From positions 339,448-403,447 of the forward strand of contig JAAWWF010000004.1 of assembly GCA_021404565.1 (NCBI GenBank): DNA of 64,000 bases. Reading direction: 5' to 3'. Of the stretch, positions 9,166-20,300 are shown piece after piece. A program made the position numbers and the translations under genes. The notes below the pieces were generated by a model. The model was not told where the DNA came from. It saw nothing but the letters and a program-made list of their open reading frames with translations, and made no database searches. Numbering within the stretch: the stretch's first letter is position 1; the number at the start of each line of letters is the position of its first letter. Source of the DNA: Roseivirga sp. GTDB lineage: Bacteria > Bacteroidota > Bacteroidia > Cytophagales > Cyclobacteriaceae.

Positions 9166-11132
9166 TCAGAGGGTTGTTTCTGGCTATATTAGTGATGTTT
9201 CCATATGGTAAGTCGTTCGGTCAGACAGGTGCGGATACGCCTATTCAGGACAGCATAAGAATGAGTATTGAGGATCAGGTTATTCAAGGTAATTACGATT
9301 CCGCAACACTCATTCTAAATACCAGAAAAGAGCACTCTTCCTATGATCAGGTATTGGGAAGGATCATTGAGAATGAGCAGGACTCTTACGCTGACTATGT
9401 GCGCTTTTATGAGTCAGCCACCAAACGAGTGCGGATCGATTATCGAGGCCTCAAAGACTTTCTGGCCACCCAGGTAAAACCACCAGCATCGGGAACTGAT
9501 CTCGATCTGGACTATGTCTGGCTGAAATGGTATGAAACCGAAAATGCCGCCAATGGGCTTCTTGATATTGACTTGGCTAATAAAATTAATGCTCAAGCCA
9601 AAGACTATATTGCTCAATTCACCGGTGACTCAGATGACCTGCAAAGGGCTCAATTACTGGCTGATATGCATCAACTGAGAGTTTGGCATATAGGGGGAAA
9701 CATCGATGCTGGTTACGAATTGTCCAGAGCCAACGAGAAGATTTCGAGATCTTTGCAAGACACCACTATGCTGGCACTGACTTCTTTTCACGTGCTCAAC
9801 TATCTATACAGAAAAAGGGATCTAAAAGGGTATATCGAACTCGCGGAAGAGATCTATACACTGGACGGAGCACAAACCAAGAGAAGCCCTTATTACTACA
9901 TCAATATAGAAAACTTACTGGGCGCCTATTCATTTATGGGTGGTGAAGACGAAAAATCTCTCCTGTTGGCGAATGAATTACATGAGAATTTACCTACCCG
10001 ATATCAAAGCTACTTCTCTTACCTTGAAATACTGGAGACAGTAGAGGAGAGGTCTGGGGTCAAGCAAGAAATCTTTAAAAAGTTTGGGGTTTCCGGCATA
10101 TCGGAGCTGGTGACAAAGCTCAATAGGAATGCAGAGGGTAAAACAGACAGTGAAGCAGGCTGGCGTCTGGCCCAGAGATCGGCCAGACTCTTAGTGCGTG
10201 AAGGCGAAAAAGAGGCAGCCATTGATTATATCCAAAAGACTGTAAAAACACTTCAAGATGCCTATTCCACAGACCTGTCCCGGGCCATTGCCGATTATGA
10301 AACTGACCTAATCAATAAAGAGAAAGAGCAAGAAGTAGCATTGGAAAAGGAGAAGACAAAAACCTCAATTGTGATAGCGGGTGGGACAGGGCTGCTATTG
10401 GTACTGGCGATTATGGGCTATCTACAAAAGAACAAACAAAATCGTGAGATCAGTGAAAAGAGCGAGGAAGTGGCCAGGCAGAGAGATGAAATCAGCAAAC
10501 AGAATGAGGAAAAAGAGCTGCTACTCAAAGAAATTCACCACCGGGTAAAAAACAACTTACAGGTGATTTCCAGTCTGCTGGATCTGCAATCAAGGGGGAT
10601 AGAAGATGAAGAAGCCCTGGCTACTTTTATGGAGGGGCAGAACAGGGTAAAGGCCATGGCACTTATTCACCAGAAGCTGTATCAGAATGAGAATCTGGCT
10701 ACGATTGATTTTGCAGAGTATGCCAAAAACCTGATGAAGGAACTTTCTGCGGTTTACCCCATGGCCAGTGGTGTTAAAACCAGCATAAATACCTCTGGTA
10801 ATTCTCAATTTGATATTGATACGGCCGTTCCATTAGGCTTGATTTTAAATGAACTGATTTCTAATGCCTATAAACACGCGTTCAATGAACAGAATTCCGG
10901 AGTACTCAGGGTATCGGTAGAATCTCTGGGAGAGGGCAAGCATCAGATGACGGTAAGTGATACAGGGTCTGGATTGCCGGATGGTTTTGACTTTATGAAA
11001 GCAAAAAGTTTGGGACTCCGGTTAGTAAGAAGGCTGGCAAAGCAGCTTTATGGCAAGCTGGACTATGAGTTTGAAGAAGGGTCTCAGTGGAAAGTCAGCT
11101 TTGTTGATTTCAGAAATTCAGAAAAGGTATGA
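9162..11132 (+). CDS. Second sensor histidine kinase, HisKA_2 family
   Basis: A 656-residue paralogue of the kinase upstream. Signal peptide MIRGLFLAILVMFPYGKSFG, a helical exported sensor region (about 25-395) that is only loosely TPR-like, one transmembrane helix (about 401-420), coiled coil, then the HisKA_2 motif LLKEIHHRVKNNLQ (about 453) and the N box NELISNAYKHA (about 563). The kinase core is almost word-for-word the same as in the neighbours (for example SLLDLQSRGIEDE and FMEGQNRVKAMALIHQKLY), while the sensor region differs. Translation is coupled on both sides by ATGA overlaps at 9162 and 11129. It likely gives the same regulator a different input. Confidence 0.92.
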   Translation: MIRGLFLAILVMFPYGKSFGQTGADTPIQDSIRMSIEDQVIQGNYDSATLILNTRKEHSSYDQVLGRIIENEQDSYADYVRFYESATKRVRIDYRGLKDFLATQVKPPASGTDLDLDYVWLKWYETENAANGLLDIDLANKINAQAKDYIAQFTGDSDDLQRAQLLADMHQLRVWHIGGNIDAGYELSRANEKISRSLQDTTMLALTSFHVLNYLYRKRDLKGYIELAEEIYTLDGAQTKRSPYYYINIENLLGAYSFMGGEDEKSLLLANELHENLPTRYQSYFSYLEILETVEERSGVKQEIFKKFGVSGISELVTKLNRNAEGKTDSEAGWRLAQRSARLLVREGEKEAAIDYIQKTVKTLQDAYSTDLSRAIADYETDLINKEKEQEVALEKEKTKTSIVIAGGTGLLLVLAIMGYLQKNKQNREISEKSEEVARQRDEISKQNEEKELLLKEIHHRVKNNLQVISSLLDLQSRGIEDEEALATFMEGQNRVKAMALIHQKLYQNENLATIDFAEYAKNLMKELSAVYPMASGVKTSINTSGNSQFDIDTAVPLGLILNELISNAYKHAFNEQNSGVLRVSVESLGEGKHQMTVSDTGSGLPDGFDFMKAKSLGLRLVRRLAKQLYGKLDYEFEEGSQWKVSFVDFRNSEKV

Positions 11133-13096
11133 TCAGTTTTCTCAAGGCGCTTTTTTGTCTGTTCTGTGCGCTACCATTTTTGGCTAATGCACAAAGTGGG
11201 TTTGTCGTTAATGATTATTTGTCGGAGTATGGTATAACCCTGAACGAGGATCTGAGTGTGTTGGAAGACAATAAGGGCGAACTGACCCTGGAGGAGGTAG
11301 TCGCTTTAGGGAGAACGGACTTTGCACCGGCAAGCACATTTTCTCCGGAAAGCAACCGAAGCACTTTTTGGGTTAAAATCAGTATCTCAAGTCAAGGGAA
11401 GAGTCAGGTAGGTAGCATATTACGTTTCAACCATGTTTCTCATATCACGGCCTACCTTATGACAGAGGGTGTTTTAAATGAAGAAGCTTATGGCGGAGAG
11501 TATTCTAAGAAAAGCGAAAGAAGGATTCAGGATGCGAGGTTGTACCTGAGTCTGGAAATTCCCAGGGGCCAAAATGTAATATATCTCAAGATTGTCCAGA
11601 GAAAAAACTTTGCGCCTATTCTCAATTTCGAGCTGACAGATGAAACGGGGTTTTATGCAGGCCTTCAGAACAGCACATTTTACCGATCTCTTGTATTTGG
11701 CTGCTTTGGAATTCTCTTCCTCTACGGTATGGTGCTGTATATTGGCAACCGGCACAGGTCCTATCTCTGGTTGTCTTTAACGGTAATTTTCAAGGCCATT
11801 TTCTTTAGCCAGATGATCGGCTACTTTACGGACGCATTTGCTCCTGATAGTCCCAAGTTTGCCTGGGATATGCTCGTTTTTCTTGCCTACGGCTCGGGCA
11901 TTACTAATATATTGTTGATCAAAGATTTCCTTTATCTAAAAAAAACACAACCACGATTCAATAAAATTCTCAATGCGGTACTCGTTTTACTGGGGATACT
12001 CTGCCTGGTGGTGTTTTATATCAAATTCCATTATGATAATTATCTGCTGGCCAATAAGATAGGCTTCTTAACCTACCTGCCTCAGGGCATTTTTTTGATA
12101 TATATGTTCGTTAAGCTCATGCCCAAAATACCGGTCTATAAAAGGCCCGTAGTGATTGGGATTACTGGTTTTGCCGCATTGACTCTTTTTACCTCCACAA
12201 ACTTTTTGTTCAACCTGGAAAAGTCTTACGGACAGTATACCTGGAATGAGGTAATTGGAACACTCGTGTTTTTGGTGCTCTATTTCTATACCCTGGGCCG
12301 AGAGATGCAATTGAATGAGAAAGAGAAGAACGTGGCGCTTGCCAGGGTCAATGAGATTACCAGAAATCAGAAAGAAGAGCTCGAAAAAACGGTCAGAGAT
12401 CGCACTAGTGAACTGATAGCTTCGAAGCAGGAAATAGAGATCAAAAATGACAAGCTTCAGGAGAGAAATGGTCAAATTGAAGTGTTACTCAAAGAGATTC
12501 ACCACCGGGTAAAAAATAACCTACAAGTAATTTCCAGCCTGCTGGATCTACAATCCCGAGGTATTGAGGATGAGGAAGCCCTGGCTACCTTTATGGAAGG
12601 GCAGAACAGGGTGAAAGCTATGGCCCTCATTCATCAGAAACTATATCAGAATGAAGACCTGGCCACCATTGATTTTGAGGAATATGCAAGGCTTTTAGTG
12701 GCTGAGTTAGGTGCAATCTATAAGAGAGATAGCAAGGTGAAAACGTCCGTCCGGGCAGGTGATCAAAAAGAGTTTGATATTGATATAGCGGTCCCCTTAG
12801 GGCTCATTCTGAACGAGCTTATTTCAAATGCCTATAAATATGCATTTACAGCTAATGATCAGGCGACACTTTCAGTGTCTTTAGAAACAGTGGGAGAGAA
12901 TCGGCACAAACTTACCGTGGCAGATAACGGAAAAGGCTTACCTGCCGACCTTGACCTGAGTAAAGCGAAAAGCCTGGGACTAAGGTTGGTCAGACGACTT
13001 GCGAAACAACTTTATGGAACTGTTACATATATGGGGGACAAGGGCGCGAGATTTGTTGTTATATTCACCGATACGATTGAAAGGAAGACAGCCTAA
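11129..13096 (+). CDS. Third sensor histidine kinase, 7TMR-DISM sensor, HisKA_2 family
   Basis: A 655-residue kinase with a different sensor from its two neighbours. After a signal peptide (to about residue 21) comes a periplasmic 7TMR-DISMED2-like beta domain (about 25-180, with STFWVKISI and IYLKIV strands), then seven predicted membrane helices (about 185-390). A long coiled coil (395-450) leads to HisKA_2 (LLKEIHHRVKNNLQ) and an ATPase domain (NELISNAYKYA, DNGKGLP). 7TMR-DISM receptors usually sense carbohydrate or other small ligands. The kinase core matches the two upstream kinases nearly exactly. The stop codon abuts the ATG of the regulator gene with no spacing. Confidence 0.93.
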   Translation: MISFLKALFCLFCALPFLANAQSGFVVNDYLSEYGITLNEDLSVLEDNKGELTLEEVVALGRTDFAPASTFSPESNRSTFWVKISISSQGKSQVGSILRFNHVSHITAYLMTEGVLNEEAYGGEYSKKSERRIQDARLYLSLEIPRGQNVIYLKIVQRKNFAPILNFELTDETGFYAGLQNSTFYRSLVFGCFGILFLYGMVLYIGNRHRSYLWLSLTVIFKAIFFSQMIGYFTDAFAPDSPKFAWDMLVFLAYGSGITNILLIKDFLYLKKTQPRFNKILNAVLVLLGILCLVVFYIKFHYDNYLLANKIGFLTYLPQGIFLIYMFVKLMPKIPVYKRPVVIGITGFAALTLFTSTNFLFNLEKSYGQYTWNEVIGTLVFLVLYFYTLGREMQLNEKEKNVALARVNEITRNQKEELEKTVRDRTSELIASKQEIEIKNDKLQERNGQIEVLLKEIHHRVKNNLQVISSLLDLQSRGIEDEEALATFMEGQNRVKAMALIHQKLYQNEDLATIDFEEYARLLVAELGAIYKRDSKVKTSVRAGDQKEFDIDIAVPLGLILNELISNAYKYAFTANDQATLSVSLETVGENRHKLTVADNGKGLPADLDLSKAKSLGLRLVRRLAKQLYGTVTYMGDKGARFVVIFTDTIERKTA

Positions 13097-13825
13097 ATGA
13101 GCAAAGTAAAAATACTGGTTGTGGAAGATGAGGTGGTCATTGCCGACAATATTTGCATGATCCTCGAAGACCTGGGTTATGAGCTGCTTGAACCGGCCAT
13201 CGACTATGAAGAGGCGCTTGAAACCATTGAAAATGAGCAGCCTGACATTGCCATTCTCGATATTCAATTAAGAGGACAAAAGGATGGAATTGACCTGGCC
13301 TGGAAGATCAAGGAAGACTTCGATTTTCCCTTTATTTTTCTGACGTCTAATGCCGATGCCATGACCATTGAGCGGGCTAAAAAAGTGATGCCACCCGCTT
13401 ACCTGGTAAAACCTTTCAATCGGGATGATCTATACACCTCTGTAGAACTGGCTCTGCACAACTATGCTGAGAGTAAAGGAAGTCAGGTATCAAAGGAGGA
13501 TGATCTTCTCATCAAGGACGCCATTTTTGTAAAGGAGAAAAACCTGTTTCATAAAATCAAACTCGACAAAATAGGCTTTCTAAAGAGCGATCATGTCTAT
13601 GTCGAAGTTCATACAACAGATAAAAAGAAACATCTGATCAGAGGAAGTCTCACAGATCTTTCAGAACGCCTGCCTAAAAACTTCTATCGAACCCATCGCA
13701 GTTATACTATTAATGTTGACCATATGGAAGCCATTAATTCTGCCTATGTGATCATCAACGATGAACAGGTCCCTATAGGCAAGAACTATCGTGATGATTT
13801 GCTCAAGAAGCTGAGGGTGGAGTAG
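13097..13825 (+). CDS. LytTR family response regulator
   Basis: A 242-residue regulator. Residues 1-120 are a receiver domain: acidic pocket VVEDE, phosphorylation site Asp55 in ILDIQL, Thr/Ser position in FLTSNAD and Lys in YLVKPF. Residues about 140-240 are a LytTR DNA-binding domain (HVYVEVHTTDKKKHLIRGSL, then FYRTHRSYTIN and VPIGKNYR). LytTR proteins bind paired direct repeats of about 9 bp, roughly 21 bp apart. It is the last gene of the operon and the only regulator for three kinases. Its nearest downstream intergenic region contains just such pairs of repeats (14007 and 14271), so the giant gene at 14372 is the prime candidate target. Confidence 0.94.
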   Translation: MSKVKILVVEDEVVIADNICMILEDLGYELLEPAIDYEEALETIENEQPDIAILDIQLRGQKDGIDLAWKIKEDFDFPFIFLTSNADAMTIERAKKVMPPAYLVKPFNRDDLYTSVELALHNYAESKGSQVSKEDDLLIKDAIFVKEKNLFHKIKLDKIGFLKSDHVYVEVHTTDKKKHLIRGSLTDLSERLPKNFYRTHRSYTINVDHMEAINSAYVIINDEQVPIGKNYRDDLLKKLRVE

Positions 13826-13924
13826 CCATCGGCTATGCCGATTGAATGATCAAATTCCAAAGCCCAATCTGTCCTTTTGGCCACTTGTCGTATTAACCAT
13901 ATGTTTCTTTTGTATCATTATTTG

Positions 13925-13946
13925 ATAAGCGAGAAATCTCGCTTAT
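13925..13946. repeat. Perfect inverted repeat after the LytTR operon
   Basis: ATAAGCGAG and CTCGCTTAT form a 9-bp perfect stem around a 4-base loop, about 100 bases after the regulator stop. A second small palindrome (CGAAA-TG-TTTCG, 13948-13959) follows at once. Neither has a T run after it, so this may be a weak terminator or an operator; I cannot decide. Confidence 0.55.
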
Positions 13947-14006
13947 ACGAAATGTTTCGCAACAACTCATTGTTATTCTGAAGTCAAAGAGTAACCACTT
14001 ATCAGT

Positions 14007-14036
14007 TTCAGAACAAAAATCCCGGGGTTCAGAACA
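14007..14036. promoter_or_regulatory. Distal operator pair, TTCAGAACA-N12-TTCAGAACA, first adhesin gene
   Basis: Two exact copies of TTCAGAACA (14007-14015 and 14028-14036) are direct repeats 21 bp apart. The first copy and the eight bases after it (AAAATCCC) are also identical in the distal pair at 26285. The surrounding DNA is unrelated between the two loci, so the boxes stand out as conserved sites. The architecture fits a LytTR dimer site. Binding is inferred. Confidence 0.72.
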
Positions 14037-14270
14037 ATTTCAGGCAACTCTCTATATCATTTTATAATATAGCTTCGTCAATCCTGAGTGATTGTATACC
14101 TCAAGCCATTCACTTTTCGTGCCCTTGTGGCATCGGCAACAAATCAATAAGCAGCATTCTCTGCTTAATAGGTACATCATCTTTTCTGAATTCCTTCCCT
14201 TTAAAAAGAAAGGCCGGAAGAGCGGGGAAGTTTTTCTCACCACGGTGAGGGTATAACAACCATCCACACT

Positions 14271-14300
14271 TTCAGAACAAACCAGCCCCGGTTCGGAACA
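14271..14300. promoter_or_regulatory. Proximal operator pair, TTCAGAACA-N12-TTCGGAACA, first adhesin gene
   Basis: Boxes at 14271-14279 and 14292-14300 (one mismatch) repeat at 21 bp. The pair ends 72 bases before the ATG at 14372 and is followed by TAATTTTTCACGCG, nearly the same as the sequence after the proximal pair at 26485 (TATTTTTTCATGCG). It lies 264 bp (about 25 helical turns) after the distal pair. A position just upstream of the promoter suggests activation. Confidence 0.72.
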
Positions 14301-14371
14301 TAATTTTTCACGCGGGTAATGCATAAGCTTTATTCGCTACAGATCAGTAATTACTGAAAAAACAAGTGTGT

Positions 14372-17300
14372 ATGAGAATTAAAATGCTACTCAACAATGT
14401 AATACCCCAGCCTCCAGGCAGCCTCCTTGGTCGAGGCATTGGGGTACTGATTTTTTTAATGATTTCGGCCAGTGCTTATGCACAGGGTGAATTCGTAACG
14501 ATTTGGGAGACCACCTCTGCCAATCAGGAGATCGTCATTCCCACCACCGGGGCAGGTTACAACTACACTGTAGACTGGGGAGATGGTAACACGGATACTG
14601 ACCAGACCGGGGATGCGACTCACACCTATGCGTCAAGCGGCAGACACCAGATAAAAATTACGGGGGCCTTTCCACGAATCTACATGACTGGTTCTTCCTT
14701 TACTAACCGCACCCGGCTCAAAGAAGTAAAGCAGTGGGGCTTTAACCTCTGGGAGTCTATGGAGAGTGCTTTTGCCGGAACTCCAGATATGTCAGTAACA
14801 GCACAGGATAGTCCCAATCTGGCATTGGTCACCTCTATGGAGTCTATGTTTGAAGAAGCGACAGGGTTGACTTCTGAAGATTTTAATGCCTGGAATACGG
14901 CTAGTGTAACCACCTTCAAAAACATCTTTAAGAAGGCTAGCAACTTCAGAGGACAAATTGGATCCTGGAATACTTCCAATGTGACAGATATGAGTTTTGC
15001 CTTTGAGCAGGCCACTAATTTTAGTAGTACCATCGGTGACTGGGATGTCTCGAACGTCACGACCATGGAAGCCATGTTCAGGGGGATAAGCTTCAACAAC
15101 CGCAACCGCATCAGCGATAGCCGTATGGGTGACTGGGATGTCAGCTCTGTTACCACCATGAAAGAGATGTTCAAATACACCAACTATGGAGGAGACCTGA
15201 ACAACTGGAACGTAAGCAAAGTCACCGATATGTCTGAGATGTTTTCTAATACTTTTTACGGTAAAAACCTGGATAAATGGGATGTATCCAGTGTGGAAAT
15301 CATGAAGGGTATGTTTGAGAATAACGGTAGATTCAATCATCTCATAAGCACCTGGAATGTGAGTAAGGTGACTGATATGAGTGATATGTTCAAATTTGCT
15401 ACCAAGTTTAATCAGGATATCTCAGGTTGGAATACAGCCGCAGTCACCACTATGGAAGACATGTTTAGCGGGGCTACGGCTTTTGACCAAAGCCTGGCAG
15501 GTTTGGCCTTAACAAATGTGACCACCATTGATGATATGCTGGATAACTCGGGCATCTCCCAGGCCAACTATGATTTTACCTTAACAGGCTGGGCGGGTCA
15601 GACTGTGCCCAATGGCCTGACGCTGGGAGCGAATGGTCTGGAGTATTGTTCCAGCGAAACAGATCGTCAATCCCTTATTAATGATGATGGCTGGACCATA
15701 GACGATGACAGCAAGCTTTGTAATGCCACATTAACTTTTACCGATATCAAAGTCAATGAAGATGGAGGTGCTTTTGACATGACTTTAACCCTCGATGCCT
15801 TTGTAGATGGAGGATTGACAGTAGAAGTAAGCACTGCAGACGGTTCTGCCTCGTCAGGAACAGATTATACGGCTTTAACGGCAGAGGTACTCACTTTTGT
15901 CGGTACAGCAGGAGAAACACAAACTATCTCAGTGGTACCTACAGCCGATACTCAGGAAGAGTCTGATGAAACCATTAACCTGAGCATGGCGAACCTGGTG
16001 ACCAACACTTCACTAAACAATGTAAACATCTCCGATGGCGGTACCATCACCATTCTCGATGATGAAACTGAGGCTTCACTCTTTATCACTACATGGACCA
16101 CCACCACGACTAGCCAGGAAATAACCATTCCTACCATGGGCACCGGTTACGATTATCAAATAGACTGGGGTGATGGTACGGTAGAGCTAAATCAGACAGG
16201 TAATGCCGCACATACCTATACACTTGCTGACGATTACCAGGTGAAGATCATTGGTAGCTTCCCTGGAATCCATTTGGCAGAAGGAACAGCCGAAAATGCC
16301 GCACTCTTAAAGTCAATCGACCAATGGGGTACCAACGAATGGCAATCCATGGAAGGCGCCTTTAGTGGGGCCGTAAACATGGTTATGAACGCCATCGATA
16401 ATCCGAATCTCAACTCAGTTACGAGCATGAAAGAGATGTTCAAAGACTGCAAATCCTTTAATGGAATCATTGGTGAATGGAACACTTCCAATATTCAGAA
16501 CATGGAAGGTGTATTTGATGGTGCTGAAAGTTTCAATCAGGGCATTCAGGATTGGAGTACCTATAACGTAAACACGGCCAGGCGGATGTTTGCCAATGCC
16601 AAAGCCTTTAACCAGCACCTGGAATATTGGTTTAGTTCTGAAGACAGACCCATCACTGATTTAAGTGAGATGTTTGCCGGAGCCACCTCCTTTAACAGAA
16701 ACGTAGACAATTGGGAAGTTTCCACTGTCACTGATTTGAGCGGTATGTTCAAGGATGCTGAGGCCTTTAACCGCGATATCTCCGAATGGAATGTAGAAAG
16801 TGTTACTGATTTCTCCGGGATGTTCTCTGGCACTGCTGGTTTTAATCAGAATATTGGCAGCTGGAACGTCAGTGCCGCCACTACTTTGGTCAGTATGTTT
16901 GAAGCCGCTGCGGTCTTTGATCATGACATTTCAGGCTGGAATGTAGAGAACGTTACCGATATGGCCGCTATGTTCAAAAATGCCATGGCTTTTAATCAGC
17001 CGTTGAATGCCTGGAACATGAACAAAGTCACCTCGCTAGCCGGTATGTTCGAAGGAGCTGTTCTATTCAATCGGCCTTTGTCCGGCTGGAGCCTGTCTGT
17101 ACTGGTGGATATCAATGCCCTGTTTAAAGGCGCCCAAGCCTTTGATCAGGATTTGTCTACCTGGACTACCACGAATGTGACCAACATGCGCGAGGCCTTT
17201 AGCGGAGCTGATGCTTTCAATCAGGACATTTCCGGCTGGAACGTAGCGAATGTAACTGATATGTCAGGCATGTTTAGTGAAGCCGATGCCTTTGATCAAA

Positions 17301-20300
17301 ACCTGGGAGGCTGGGACATCGATATGGTGACGACCATGGCCAATATGTTCGATAATGCCGGCTTGAGTGATAATAATTACGATGCTACGCTCATTGCCTG
17401 GTCTGTAAAAAATGTGCAGAATGATGTAATGCTAGGGGCAGAGGGGGTAAAATATTGTGGGAGCACCACAGCCCGCCAGTCTTTGATCGATGATCACAGC
17501 TGGAGTTTTGTGGGTGATACTGCTGGTTGTGTAGCCAGTGTGGCTGTGACCGATGTGAGAGGCAATGAAGATGATGGTACGATTACCGTCATTCTGATGC
17601 TGAACGAAGCGGTTAACGGTGGTTTTTCTGTTGACCTGACCACAGTAGACGGTACGGCTACTGCGGGGGCGGACTATACAGCTCTCGCTGCCGAAACAAT
17701 AACCTTTGCCGGAACAGCAGGAGAGGTACAAACTGTGGCAATCAATATTACGGAAGACACGGACAGTGAGGATGATGAAACTATTACAATCAACATTGGC
17801 AACCTGGTGACCGATGCCGGAAATGAAGTGACCATTGCAGAGAACGTAACGGCCACCATAGTCAATGACGATGACGAGTCAGCCTTTTTTATAATGACCT
17901 GGGAAACCACCACTACCGATGAAGAAATGATCATTCCGACTAATGGTGGTGGCAATGACTACAGAGTAGACTGGGGAGATGGTTTGGTAGATACTCACCA
18001 AACCGGTGATGCCACTCATACTTATGCCACGCCTGGTGTACATACCGTGAAAATCATTGGTGCCTTCCCATGGATATTCTTCTCAGAGCAAGACGAAGAT
18101 GGGGGAGACCTGGGGCTGAAACTGCGCTCAATTGAACAATGGGGTACTAACCCATGGCAAACCATGGAAGGCGCATTTGAAGGTGCTTCCAACATGGTGA
18201 TTAATGCTACCGATGCACCTGATCTTTCGCAGGTAATTCGTATGGATCAGATGTTCAGTGATTGTCATGCGCTTACCAATGAAGACTTTTCCAATTGGGA
18301 TGTGAGCAATGTCCAGAATATGGAAGAACTCTTCATCCGCGCCAACAATTTCAATGGCAATATCAGTACCTGGAATACGGCTAACGTGATTAGCATGGAA
18401 CGGATGTTCGAAGATGCCTTTATGTTTCAGGGAGATATCAGCAGTTGGAATGTTTCGAATGTGACCATTATGAGAGACATGTTTAAGCTCACGAATGATG
18501 CGGAAGACAATGGTGATATTCACCGATTCAATGGAGACATTACCGGTTGGGATGTCAGCAATGTAGTTGACTTTCATGGCATGTTCTATTCAAACGATGC
18601 CTTTAATCAGCCTATTGGCGTATGGGATGTATCGGCTGCAGAAGACATGGAAGAGATGTTTTTTGGAGCAGATGCCATCAATCAGCCACTAAATGATTGG
18701 GATGTTTCCAATGTGACCAACATGGCCGATATGTTCGATAATGCCGATGCTTTCAACCAACCGTTGGACCAGTGGGATGTATCTAATGTTACTGACATGA
18801 CGGATATGTTCAAAAGTACTGATGCCTTCAATCAGGATATTTCAACCTGGGACGTGTCATCGGTCACTGACATGGCTGAGATGTTTGAAAATGCAAATGC
18901 TTTCAATCAGGACATTTCGGTTTGGGATGTTTCGAACGTCCGGGATATGGAACAGATGTTCAGAGGAGCTGATGTTTTCAATCAGAATATCTCGGTTTGG
19001 GATGTTTCCAATGTTACCAACCTTGAAGGTATGTTCGATGGCGCCCTGGCCTTCGACCAAAATCTGGGAACCTGGAACATGACCGGAGTGAATAACCTGA
19101 AAGACTTTTTTAATGAGTCTGGCATGTCTCAGGCCAGTTATGATGCTACACTAATAAGCTGGGCAGCACAGGCCATAGGCTCAGAGGAGTTAACTGTGGG
19201 GGCAGATGGATTATTCTATTGTGAAGGGTCAGAGGCCAGAACCTTTCTCGAAGATGAATATGACTGGAGCTTTAGCGGTGATAGTCAGGGTTGTATGGCT
19301 ACAGTCACCATCTCAGATGGGGCCACCAATGAAGATGATGGTAACCTGTTTTTCCTGCTTGAGCTCGACAGAGAAGTGATCGGAGGGTTTTCGGTAGACC
19401 TGACTACTACCGATGGAACTGCAATGGCAGGGACCGACTATACAGCCCTCACGAACTTTACTGTGAACTTTGAGGGGCTGGCTGGTGAACAGAAAGCCAT
19501 ATTGATACCACTGACTGCTGATGCTACGGTAGAAGCAGATAAGACCTTTACCATTGTCATGTCAAACCTGGTTATTGGTGCCGGCAATAATGTGGACATC
19601 ACGGACGAGGCCACAGGTACCATCATTGATGATGATGACCCCACGGCCTTTTTCATCACCAAATGGACCACAACCAGAGATGACTTTACAGTAACACTGC
19701 CTACATCAGGAGAAGGATACAACTACCGTGTAGATTGGGGCGATGGCGCAGTAGACACCAATGTGACCGGAGATACACAACACGTCTATGCCACCGCAGG
19801 AGAGTATACAGTAACGATTTTCGGGGCTTTTCCCAGGATATATACCTACTCCTTTGAATCCAGCCCTCCGCCTATTACCAGTATTGACCAATGGGGAAGC
19901 AATCCCTGGACCACAATGGAAGGTGCATTTGCAAGATTACCATTTGCCCTGACCATTAATGCCACTGATGTTCCTAACCTATCAAATGTAACGAGCATAT
20001 CGGAAATGTTTTCAGACACCGATCTGGGCAACCCGGACCTTACTACCTGGGATGTTTCCAATGTAATCGATATGACAGGTCTTTTCAGCAGCAGCGACTT
20101 TAATGGAGACATTACTAGCTGGGACGTGAGCAATGTGACTGATATGTCAGGCATGTTTAGTTCCACTGGCAATTTCAATCAGGATATCTCAGGCTGGGAT
20201 GTGTCAAATATTATCAGCATGGAATCTATGTTTAGTAATGCCGATGCCTTTAATATCGATATCTCTTCCTGGGATGTTTCGAACGTAACTTCAATGAAGG

